NCBI GenBank assembly: GCA_023393895.1
Contig: JAEXBT010000212.1
Location: 1-6,938 of the forward strand
DNA: 6,938 nt
Origin: Pseudomonadota bacterium
Lineage (GTDB): Bacteria; Pseudomonadota; Gammaproteobacteria; Xanthomonadales; Xanthomonadaceae
Direction of reading: 5' to 3'
Made by a program: the position numbers and the translations under genes. The notes beneath the pieces were generated by a model, which ran no database searches, was not told the origin of the DNA, and worked only from the letters and a program-made list of their open reading frames with translations. Positions 1 to 5,983 of the stretch are shown here, in pieces (the first letter of the stretch is position 1; every line of letters starts with the position of its first letter).

Positions 1-512
1 TCGGCGATGCGGTTGGCCGCGCTGTGGGCGAGGGTGATGTAGCGGATGCCGCGCTGGTGGAAGAAGGCAAGGCGCGACAGGTCGTCGCCGAGCGGCGCGC
101 CGTTCTCCATGCCCATCGGCAGCAGCACGCGGCCCGGTTTGGCCAGACGCTCCAGGTCCGCCGTGGAGGTCATCACCGCAAACTTGTCCGGCGCACGGGC
201 GGCCAGCGCCCAGACGGCGTCGATCTGCTGGTTGGCAGCGTGGAATGCGGTGTCCCTCGCGTCCTGGGTGGGCGAGGTGTAGATCGACATGAAGGCCACA
301 TCCAGGCCGCCGGCCTGCGCCTTCGGCCAGTCGAACTCGCGTTCGGTCGTGCCGGTGAGGTCGCGCCAGCCGTCCATCAGTTCACCCGGCGCATCGATGT
401 GGGTGTCGACGATCAGCGCGTCGCGTGCCAGCGCGCGCGAGGCATCGGTGGCCTGCGCATGCGCAAGCGGCGTGGCAAGGAGCAGGGCGATGGCGAGGCT
501 CAGTCGGTGCAT
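1..512 (-). CDS. Secreted M19-family (membrane/renal-type) dipeptidase, C-terminus outside the window
   Basis: This is a zinc dipeptidase of peptidase family M19, which hydrolyses dipeptides, probably in the periplasm or as a lipid-free exported enzyme. Only the first 170 residues are present; the gene runs off the window at base 1. Residues 1-19 form a signal peptide (hydrophobic LAIALLLATPLAHA, likely cut after AHA). Visible family motifs are the DTHID zinc pair (His38, Asp40), the bridging metal ligand Glu136 in GMENG, and the conserved LAHSAANRIA segment with His163. The two later zinc histidines of the family lie beyond the edge. The ATG at 512 is preceded by GAGGA with a 6-base spacer. 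The start lies inside the end of hutI (13-base overlap), so translation is probably coupled to it. A role in supplying histidine-containing dipeptides to the Hut pathway is possible from context only. The family call is firm; the substrate is unknown. Confidence 0.88.
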   Translation of the reverse strand, partial: MHRLSLAIALLLATPLAHAQATDASRALARDALIVDTHIDAPGELMDGWRDLTGTTEREFDWPKAQAGGLDVAFMSIYTSPTQDARDTAFHAANQQIDAVWALAARAPDKFAVMTSTADLERLAKPGRVLLPMGMENGAPLGDDLSRLAFFHQRGIRYITLAHSAANRIA

Positions 513-1732
513 GGGGGTTCCTCATGGATGCGCAGGCCCCCAGCATAGACCGAACGGGCCAGCCGTCCGCCCAGCCAGTAGGCCAGTTCCGCGGGCCGCT
601 TCACGTTCCAGCACACGAAATCGGCCCGCATCCCTTCGCGCAGCAGGCCCCGGTCGCCGTGCAGGCCGAGTGCGCGGGCGGCATGGAGGGTGGCGCCGCG
701 CAGGGCCTCCTCCGGGGTCAGGCGGAAGTGGGTGCAGGCCAGCTGCATGGCCTGGCGCAGCGACAGCAGCGGCGAAGTGCCCGGATTGCAGTCGGTGGCC
801 ACCGCCATCGGCACGCCCGCTTCGCGCAGCGCATCGAGCGGCGGCAGTCTGGTTTCACGCAGGACGTGGAAGGCGCCCGGCAGCAGCACCGCCACCGTGC
901 CGGCAGCCTTCATCGCCGCGACGCCCCGCGCGCTGGTGTGCTCGATGTGGTCAGCGGACAGGCCGCCGAACTCGGCGGCAAGCGCCGCGCCGTCCAAGTC
1001 GGAAAGCTGGTCGGCGTGCAGCTTCACCGGCAGGCCGAGCGCACGCGCGGCCCCGAACACGCGGCGGGTCTGTGCCGGCGAGAATCCGATGCCCTCGCAG
1101 AACGCATCGACCGCATCCACGAGCCCTTCGCCATGCAGCAGCGGCAGCCATTCCACCACCGCATCGATGTAGTCATCGGCGCGGCCGGCGAACTCCGGTG
1201 GCAGCGCGTGCGCGGCCAGATAGGTGGTGCGCACGGCAAGGCCGCAGGCTTCACCGATGCGCCGCGCCACCCGCAGCATCTTGCGTTCGTTGGCGAGGTC
1301 GAGGCCGTAGCCGGACTTGATCTCGAGCGTGGTCACGCCGTCGGCGATGAGCGCCCGGACGCGCGGCAGCGAAGCGGCCAGCAGCGCGTTCTCATCCGAT
1401 GCGCGTACCGCAGCGACGGTCGAGGCGATGCCGCCACCGGCGCGGGCGATGTCCTCGTAGCTGGCGCCTTCAAGCCACAGCTCGAACTCGTGGGCGCGGT
1501 CGCCGGCGAACACGACGTGCGTGTGGCAATCGACCAGTCCGGGCGTGATCAGCCCTGTGGCCTCAGTGCCCCCTTCGGCGAGTGCTTCCGGAAGCCCGGT
1601 GCGCGGGCCGGCGTAGACGATCACGCCGTCACGCCAGGCCAGGGCGCCATCTTCGATCAGGCCGTAGCCGGTCTCATCATCGAGCGTGGCCAGCGTCGCG
1701 CCGAGCAGGCAGCCATCGGGGGATCGGTTCAT
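500..1732 (-). CDS. hutI: Imidazolonepropionase (HutI)
   Basis: HutI is a cytoplasmic amidohydrolase that opens 4-imidazolone-5-propanoate to N-formimino-L-glutamate, the third step of histidine degradation. The 410-residue product is the usual family length. It shows GLVDCHTH with zinc ligands His70 and His72, followed by the family segment VVFAGDRAHEFELWLEG. Further marks are LEIKSGYGLD (about 136-145), KLHADQ with His239, ADHIEHTS with His262, and ATDCNPGTSP with the metal/catalytic Asp314. The spacing His70/His72/His239/Asp314 matches that of characterised HutI enzymes. The N-terminus (GATLATLDDE, then a beta segment around GALAWRDGVIVYAG) agrees with the family, so the ATG at 1732 is well supported although no good Shine-Dalgarno precedes it. 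It overlaps the downstream dipeptidase gene by 13 bases and diverges from hutF, which encodes the next enzyme of the pathway. No damage is seen. Confidence 0.96.
   Translation of the reverse strand: MNRSPDGCLLGATLATLDDETGYGLIEDGALAWRDGVIVYAGPRTGLPEALAEGGTEATGLITPGLVDCHTHVVFAGDRAHEFELWLEGASYEDIARAGGGIASTVAAVRASDENALLAASLPRVRALIADGVTTLEIKSGYGLDLANERKMLRVARRIGEACGLAVRTTYLAAHALPPEFAGRADDYIDAVVEWLPLLHGEGLVDAVDAFCEGIGFSPAQTRRVFGAARALGLPVKLHADQLSDLDGAALAAEFGGLSADHIEHTSARGVAAMKAAGTVAVLLPGAFHVLRETRLPPLDALREAGVPMAVATDCNPGTSPLLSLRQAMQLACTHFRLTPEEALRGATLHAARALGLHGDRGLLREGMRADFVCWNVKRPAELAYWLGGRLARSVYAGGLRIHEEPPCTD
519..523 (-). promoter_or_regulatory. Ribosome binding site of the M19 dipeptidase gene, inside hutI
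   Basis: On the minus strand GAGGA precedes the ATG at 512 with six bases between (AACCCC type spacer). It sits in the last codons of hutI. It supports the chosen dipeptidase start and suggests re-initiation by ribosomes finishing hutI. Confidence 0.7.
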
Positions 1733-1738
1733 GCCCGC

Positions 1739-1744
1739 ATTCTA
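1739..1744 (-). promoter_or_regulatory. Possible -10 element of hutI, implying a leaderless or nearly leaderless mRNA
   Basis: Read on the minus strand the hexamer is TAGAAT, one mismatch from TATAAT, ending six bases before the hutI ATG. A transcript from it would begin at or within a base or two of the start codon, which would fit the missing Shine-Dalgarno. No convincing -35 hexamer lies 16-18 bases upstream (the region is CCGGGC-like), so this is weak. No HutC-type palindrome is visible in the short hutI/hutF gap. Confidence 0.2.
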
Positions 1745-1767
1745 TGACTTTGCGCGAGAATGCCCGG

Positions 1768-3009
1768 ATGCATCGCATCGACAAGACCGGCGCCGGTTGG
1801 CAGTTGCCGGGCATCGCCAACCTGCATTCGCACGCCTTCCAGCGGGCGATGGCCGGCATGGCCGAGCGCCAGGGCGACCCCAATGATTCGTTCTGGACCT
1901 GGCGCGAGACGATGTACGCAATGGCCGCGCGCTTCACGCCCGAGCTGCTGCGCGATGTTGCCGCACAGCTCTACATGGAGATGCTCGAGGCCGGCTACAC
2001 CACGGTCTGCGAGTTCCACTACCTGCACCATGCGCCGGATGGCCGCGCCTACGACGATCCGGCAGCGATGTCGCGCGCCCTCATCGAGGCCGCGCGGGAG
2101 ACGGGCATCCGGCTGACTCTGATGCCTGTGCTGTACATGACCGGCGGCTTCGACGGACGTGCGCTGTCGGAGCGCCAGCGTCGTTTCGGCCACGGACTTG
2201 ACGAGTACCTGCGACTGCTCGATGCGCTGCGGCCGCTCCGGAATGACACGCTGCAGATCGGCTGCGCCCTGCACAGCCTGCGCGCGGTGCCGCCCGATGC
2301 GATGCGCGAGGTGCTGGCTGCGTTGCCGGCCGACAGCCGCATCCACATCCACATCGCCGAACAGGTGGCGGAACTGGAGGAATGCATTACCGTCCGGGGC
2401 GCGCGACCGGTGCGCTGGCTGTTGGACAATGCGGCGGTCGATGCGCGCTGGACGCTGGTCCATGCCACCCATCTGGACGCGGACGAAGTGCGCGAAGTCG
2501 CAGCAAGCCGGGCGACGGTGGCGATCTGTCCCACCACCGAGGCCAATCTGGGTGATGGCCTTTTTCCGCTGCGCGATTACCTGGATGCCGGTGGGCGCTG
2601 GGGCATCGGCTCGGATTCGCATGTCTCCGTCTCGCCGGTCGAGGAGCTGCGCTGGCTGGAATACGGCCAGCGACTGGCGACGCGCCGACGCAACGTCGCC
2701 AGCTCGGTGGCGCGGCCGAGCGTCGGTGAGACGTTGCTCGACGGCGTGTGGGAGAGCGCCGCCGACTCCAGCGGGTTCGCTGCCCACGACATCGTCTCGC
2801 TGGATGCCGGAACGCCGCGGCTCATCGGTGCGAACGCGGACGACATCGCCGACCGCTGGCTGTTTGCCGGCAACCGCGGTGCCGTGCGGCAGGTAGAGGT
2901 GGAGGGCCGCGTGCTGGTGGCGGACGGACGGCATCACCGGAGCGAGGAGATCACCGCGCGTTACAGCAGGGCGATCGACATGCTGCTGGGCGCGCGAGGA
3001 CAGGCGTGA
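1768..3009 (+). CDS. hutF: Formimidoylglutamate deiminase (HutF), short at the N-terminus
   Basis: HutF is a cytoplasmic amidohydrolase that converts N-formimino-L-glutamate to N-formyl-L-glutamate and ammonia, the fourth step of the five-step histidine route; HutG would complete it but is not in the window. Numbering from ATG 1768 (413 residues), it shows PGIANLHSHAFQRAMAG with zinc pair His20/His22, then EFHYLHH (82-88). RIHIHIAEQ carries zinc His195 and Glu198; LVHATH carries His232; GIGSDSHVSVSPVEELRW carries Asp283. These are the complete active-site set of the family. Characterised HutF proteins are around 450 residues with the HSH motif roughly 55 in, so about 30-36 N-terminal residues of the beta domain are absent. 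An in-frame ATG at 1744 adds only eight residues (MTLRENAR) and lacks a Shine-Dalgarno; GAGA eight bases before 1768 slightly favours the later start. The frame remains open to 1582, but there it is an arginine-rich shadow of hutI. Function is firm, start uncertain. Confidence 0.92.
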   Translation: MHRIDKTGAGWQLPGIANLHSHAFQRAMAGMAERQGDPNDSFWTWRETMYAMAARFTPELLRDVAAQLYMEMLEAGYTTVCEFHYLHHAPDGRAYDDPAAMSRALIEAARETGIRLTLMPVLYMTGGFDGRALSERQRRFGHGLDEYLRLLDALRPLRNDTLQIGCALHSLRAVPPDAMREVLAALPADSRIHIHIAEQVAELEECITVRGARPVRWLLDNAAVDARWTLVHATHLDADEVREVAASRATVAICPTTEANLGDGLFPLRDYLDAGGRWGIGSDSHVSVSPVEELRWLEYGQRLATRRRNVASSVARPSVGETLLDGVWESAADSSGFAAHDIVSLDAGTPRLIGANADDIADRWLFAGNRGAVRQVEVEGRVLVADGRHHRSEEITARYSRAIDMLLGARGQA

Positions 3010-3065
3010 GTCACGTCGTCGTTGTGGTCATCGCGCCGCGCTACGGTTCGGGCATCGCATCCTGC

Positions 3066-3070
3066 AGGAG
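3066..3070 (+). promoter_or_regulatory. Ribosome binding site of the CPBP membrane protein gene
   Basis: AGGAG followed by a five-base spacer and then GTG at 3076. It is the strongest Shine-Dalgarno I see in the window. It decides the start in favour of the GTG over the earlier TTG at 3022 and the later in-frame ATG at 3097. The rest of the 66-base gap after hutF shows no clear promoter or terminator. Confidence 0.7.
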
Positions 3071-3075
3071 CTGGC

Positions 3076-3933
3076 GTGAGATTCGTTGACGGCTTGATGC
3101 GACACCTGACGCAATGGAAGGGGTGGTACGCGATCCTCGCGGCGGTTTCGGTGGTGCTTGGCTCGGTGGTCGGGATGCTGCCGACGCTTCTTGCGCCGTC
3201 CGGAGAGGATGGCACGACGCCCGGCTTCATCGGATTCCTTGCAACCAGTGTGCCCATGGTCGCGCTCGCGGCGCTTGCGCTGATTTTCGTGCGCATTGCA
3301 TCCGGACGCTGGCCGACGGTGGAGGATCTTGGCCTCCGCCCCGGATTGAGCGGCAGGCACCTGCTGGTCATCACGGCGACTTTCATCGTCACCCACCTCG
3401 TTTTCTGGCTGCTGGGCCGCGGCGGCCCCTCGACCGAGGCTCAGGCGGTCTCGATGTTCAATGAGATGGGCCTCGGCAAGCCGGGCAGCGCAGCGCTCGG
3501 CGCCGTCATCAGCGTGGCGGTCCTCGCGCCGGTCTGCGAGGAACTCCTCTATCGCGGCGTGATGCTGCGATCGCTGCACGACGCCATCGCGCGCAGGGGA
3601 AGGATGGTGTGGGCAGTGCTGGTCTCCGTGGCGGTCAGCGCGGTGATGTTCGCGATGCCGCGCATCGGGGACGCCACCTCCGTACAGGTGTCGGCGGCGT
3701 TCCTGTTGACCGGCATCGCGTTCTCGCTGGTTTACGTGGTGACGGGCTCGCTGACCGCAGCCATGGTGTCGCACGCGTTGCAGAGCTGTTTCGCGTGGGG
3801 CCAGGTCCTGCTGCTCGGACACGGGGATGCCGACGTGCCTCTGCTGTACTACGTGATCGTCTTTGGCTGCCCGGTGTGGACCTGGCTGTGCGCGGTCGCG
3901 TTGTGGCAGCTGCTGCCGAAGTCGACTGGATGA
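3076..3933 (+). CDS. CPBP/CAAX-protease (Abi) family membrane protein with altered catalytic motifs
   Basis: This 285-residue integral membrane protein has about seven or eight hydrophobic segments (roughly 19-40, 52-74, 96-114, 139-154, 177-195, 205-223 and two towards the C-terminus). The CPBP core is recognisable: motif 1 APVCEELLYRGVML gives EExxxR at Glu155, Glu156 and Arg160, and the usual TGSLTAAMVSHAL stretch follows. Active family members, including Rce1-type prenyl-protein proteases, also need FxxxH and HxxxN. Here the first reads FAMPR (Phe192 to Arg196, no His) and the second HALQS (His233, Ser237 in place of Asn). Two expected active-site residues are therefore replaced, and protease activity is doubtful. 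The GTG start is chosen for the AGGAG five bases upstream. It lies 66 bases after hutF on the same strand, which may permit shared transcription but shows no functional link. Its 3' end meets ogt with three bases between stops. Family call firm; function unknown. Confidence 0.87.
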   Translation: MRFVDGLMRHLTQWKGWYAILAAVSVVLGSVVGMLPTLLAPSGEDGTTPGFIGFLATSVPMVALAALALIFVRIASGRWPTVEDLGLRPGLSGRHLLVITATFIVTHLVFWLLGRGGPSTEAQAVSMFNEMGLGKPGSAALGAVISVAVLAPVCEELLYRGVMLRSLHDAIARRGRMVWAVLVSVAVSAVMFAMPRIGDATSVQVSAAFLLTGIAFSLVYVVTGSLTAAMVSHALQSCFAWGQVLLLGHGDADVPLLYYVIVFGCPVWTWLCAVALWQLLPKSTG

Positions 3934-3936
3934 CGT

Positions 3937-4437
3937 TCAGCGGCTGAGCGGGGTCGAAGGCAGGGCGCCTTCCAGCCGCAGCAGGAATTCCTTGGTGGGC
4001 AGCCCGCCGCCAAAGCCGGTCAGGCTGCCGTTGGCGCCGATGACCCGGTGGCAGGGGACGATGATCGGGATCGGGTTGCGCCCGTTGGCCGCGCCGACCG
4101 CGCGCATCGCCGCGGCATTGCCGATCTCGGCGGCCAGTTGCACGTAGCTGCGGGTCTGACCGAACGGAATCGCGGCCAACGCCTGCCAGACGCGTTTCTG
4201 GAAATCGGTGCCGCGTGGCGCCAACGTCACGTTGAAGCCGCGCCGCTGGCCGGCGAAGTATTCGGCCAACTCGCGCTGCGCCTGGGCGATGTGGGGATGG
4301 TCGCCGGCGCGCCAGTCACCATCGCGCCTCACCGGATGGCGGTTCACCGGGAACTCGATCGCGCGCAGACCGTCGTCGGCGGCGGCGAGTAGCAGCCGCC
4401 CGATCGGGCTGTTGATGTGGCGGAAGAAGACGGTCAT
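3937..4437 (-). CDS. ogt: Methylated-DNA--[protein]-cysteine S-methyltransferase (Ogt type)
   Basis: This is a suicide DNA-repair protein that moves the alkyl group from O6-alkylguanine (and O4-alkylthymine) onto its own cysteine. The 166-residue product has the small N-terminal domain starting FFRHINSPIGRLLLAA and the conserved C-terminal domain: FQKRVWQALAAIPFGQTRSY (79-98), the recognition helix with arginine finger Arg112 and hinge Asn118 (RAVGAANGRNP), and the active site IVPCHRVIG with acceptor Cys129. LTGFGGGLPTKEFLLRLEG closes the fold as usual. The start at ATG 4437 is given by homology and by the ATGA overlap with the stop of the upstream Ada-AlkA gene; a longer frame back to 4494 would only read into that gene. 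Its stand-alone length and lack of Ada domains make it Ogt/AdaB-like. Translational coupling suggests co-expression with the Ada-AlkA sensor, hence induction by methylation damage (inferred). Confidence 0.95.
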   Translation of the reverse strand: MTVFFRHINSPIGRLLLAAADDGLRAIEFPVNRHPVRRDGDWRAGDHPHIAQAQRELAEYFAGQRRGFNVTLAPRGTDFQKRVWQALAAIPFGQTRSYVQLAAEIGNAAAMRAVGAANGRNPIPIIVPCHRVIGANGSLTGFGGGLPTKEFLLRLEGALPSTPLSR

Positions 4438-5912
4438 GGCGTGGTCTCGGTGGATGCCGCGTGCCAAAGATGGATCGCGGCGTAGGCGCGCCACGGCCGC
4501 CAGTCCTCGGCGTGCTGGCGCAATGTTCGTTCACTCAGCGCACTGCCGGCGCCGGCTTGCTTGCGCAGCACGAGGTCGCCGGCAGGGAAGGCATCGGGAT
4601 GCCCGAGCGCACGCATCGCGACATAGTGTGCGGTCCAGTCACCAATGCCGGGCAGGGCAGTCCATTGCGCGATGAAGGCCTCGAGCGGCAGGTCGCCTGC
4701 GAAACCGGCACGGCCATCGGCCACCGCCCGCGCCACGGCGCGCAGGGTGGCGATGCGGCTACCGGTCAGGCCGATGTCGGCGAGGTCCGCCTCTGCCAGC
4801 ACGGCCGGTGCGGGAAACAGCACATGGAGATCGCTGGAGGCCGGCGTCGTGGCCTCCTCCCCGAAGCGGGCCAGCAGTCGACGCGTGAGCGTCGTGGCCG
4901 CCGCGACGCTGACCTGCTGCCCGAGCACCGCGCGCACCGCGACTTCGAACCCGTCCCAACCGCCGGGGAGGCGCAGACCCGGCTGCCGCGCAAGCGAGCG
5001 GGCCAGCTCAGGATCGCGGCCGAGGCAGGCGTGAATCGCGCGAGGATCGGCATCGAGATCGAACATGCGCCGGACCCGACGCACGATCCGTGGCAGCGCA
5101 TCGGCAGCCACGCCATACAGGACGAGGCGCAGCGCAGCCTCGTCGTCGCCCCATTCGGAAAGCTGCAGCCACGCACCTCGCGCATCGATGAGTCGCGCGT
5201 AGCCGGCATCGTCGACACGCTCGATGCCGGGCAGCGCGCGGGGCTGGAGGAAGGCGAGTGTGGCGCGGAAATCGAAGGGCGGCCGATAGGCGAGGCGCAG
5301 GACCAGAGGTCCTGGCGCCGCGTGAAGCTCATCGCACTGGCGGATCCGGCTCGGCGCCAGCCCGTAGGCGCCGCGGAAGGCCGCATTGAAACGGCGCAGG
5401 CTGCCGAAGCCCGAGGCGAGCGCGACATCGGTGACCGGCAGGCGCGTCTCGGTCAGCAGCTGCTTGGCGAACAGCAGGCGCCGGGTCGCGTGCACCTGCT
5501 TCGGGCCGGTACCCAGCTGGGCCCCGAACAACCGTCGCAGGTGGCGTTCGCCGACATGCAGGCGCCCGGCCAGCGCGGCCACCGGCGCTTCGTCGAGGAA
5601 GCCGTCCTCGATCAGGCGCGTCGCCCGCGCGACCAGGTCATCGCCGCGTCGCCACGATCCCTCGGCCGGGGACAGTTCCGGGCGGCAGCGCAGGCAGGGC
5701 CGGTAGCCTGCGGCTTCGGCGCTGGCCGCATTGGCGAAATATTCGACGTTGGCGGCTTTCGGCGGCGGCGCCGGACAGACCGGTCGGCAGTAGATGCCGG
5801 TGGTGCGGACCGCGGTGAAGAACACGCCGTCGAAGCGCGGGTCGCGTGACAGCCGGGCCTGCTCGCAGGTCGCGGAAGGGGGCAGGAGGTCGGCACGGAT
5901 CGGGTCGGGCAT
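4434..5912 (-). CDS. alkA: Ada-AlkA fusion: methylphosphotriester-sensing AraC-type regulator joined to 3-methyladenine DNA glycosylase II
   Basis: This 492-residue protein combines alkylation sensing and base excision. Domain order: Ada zinc domain (about 15-85) with VRTTGIYCRPVC and GYRPCLRC, giving Cys42, Cys46, Cys73 and Cys76. Cys42 is the equivalent of the Ada methylphosphotriester acceptor, Cys38 in E. coli. An AraC-type double HTH follows (about 92-191; ALAGRLHVGERHLRRLF and VTDVALASGFGSLRRFNAAF). Then come an AlkA N-terminal domain (about 203-310) and the HhH-GPD glycosylase (about 315-492), with hairpin LPGIGDWTAHY near 420 and catalytic Asp446 in FPAGDLVLRK. It should flip out and excise 3-methyladenine and related bases while also activating its own operon once methylated. 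The ATG at 5912 fits homologous N-termini. An ATG at 5987 would give 517 residues and a 4-base ATGA overlap with the upstream phosphodiesterase gene, but the added 25 codons contain several codons rare in this genome. Neither start has a clear Shine-Dalgarno. All key residues are present. Confidence 0.94.
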   Translation of the reverse strand: MPDPIRADLLPPSATCEQARLSRDPRFDGVFFTAVRTTGIYCRPVCPAPPPKAANVEYFANAASAEAAGYRPCLRCRPELSPAEGSWRRGDDLVARATRLIEDGFLDEAPVAALAGRLHVGERHLRRLFGAQLGTGPKQVHATRRLLFAKQLLTETRLPVTDVALASGFGSLRRFNAAFRGAYGLAPSRIRQCDELHAAPGPLVLRLAYRPPFDFRATLAFLQPRALPGIERVDDAGYARLIDARGAWLQLSEWGDDEAALRLVLYGVAADALPRIVRRVRRMFDLDADPRAIHACLGRDPELARSLARQPGLRLPGGWDGFEVAVRAVLGQQVSVAAATTLTRRLLARFGEEATTPASSDLHVLFPAPAVLAEADLADIGLTGSRIATLRAVARAVADGRAGFAGDLPLEAFIAQWTALPGIGDWTAHYVAMRALGHPDAFPAGDLVLRKQAGAGSALSERTLRQHAEDWRPWRAYAAIHLWHAASTETTP

Positions 5913-5983
5913 GGCAGGGATCGGCACGGGTCGTGCAGCCACTCTGCCGCGAACCGCCGTCACCGACTCGCCGTTTCCGGACA

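Noticed and set aside
425..1747. A 440-codon plus-strand open frame across hutI
   Set aside because: It is fully antisense to a well-supported hutI, has no recognisable motif and is rich in Arg, Gly and Gln. This is the usual by-product of high GC with G/C in third positions.
1582..1767. Upstream extension of hutF that would restore the missing N-terminus
   Set aside because: The in-frame translation is Arg-rich with none of the strands or residues expected of HutF, and it is exactly antisense to the hutI N-terminus, which is itself well supported.
1729..2937. A 402-codon minus-strand open frame across hutF
   Set aside because: It is antisense to hutF, whose frame holds every family motif. 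The composition is shadow-like (Arg, His, Gln rich), with no independent start signal.
3010..3075. Promoter or small peptide gene in the hutF-CPBP gap
   Set aside because: A TTG-start frame from 3022 merely extends the CPBP protein with an unconserved-looking, arginine-rich lead. No -35/-10 pair with proper spacing is visible, and the strong AGGAG points to GTG 3076.
3956..3972. Small hairpin (GAAGGC, five-base loop, GCCTTC) at the ogt 3' end as a terminator
   Set aside because: The stem is only six base pairs, lies within ogt codons, and has no T run on either side. Such inverted repeats are expected by chance in GC-rich coding DNA.
4461..5849. A 462-codon plus-strand open frame across the Ada-AlkA gene
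   Set aside because: It is the complement of a gene with intact sensor, HTH and glycosylase motifs. The translated product has no family resemblance.
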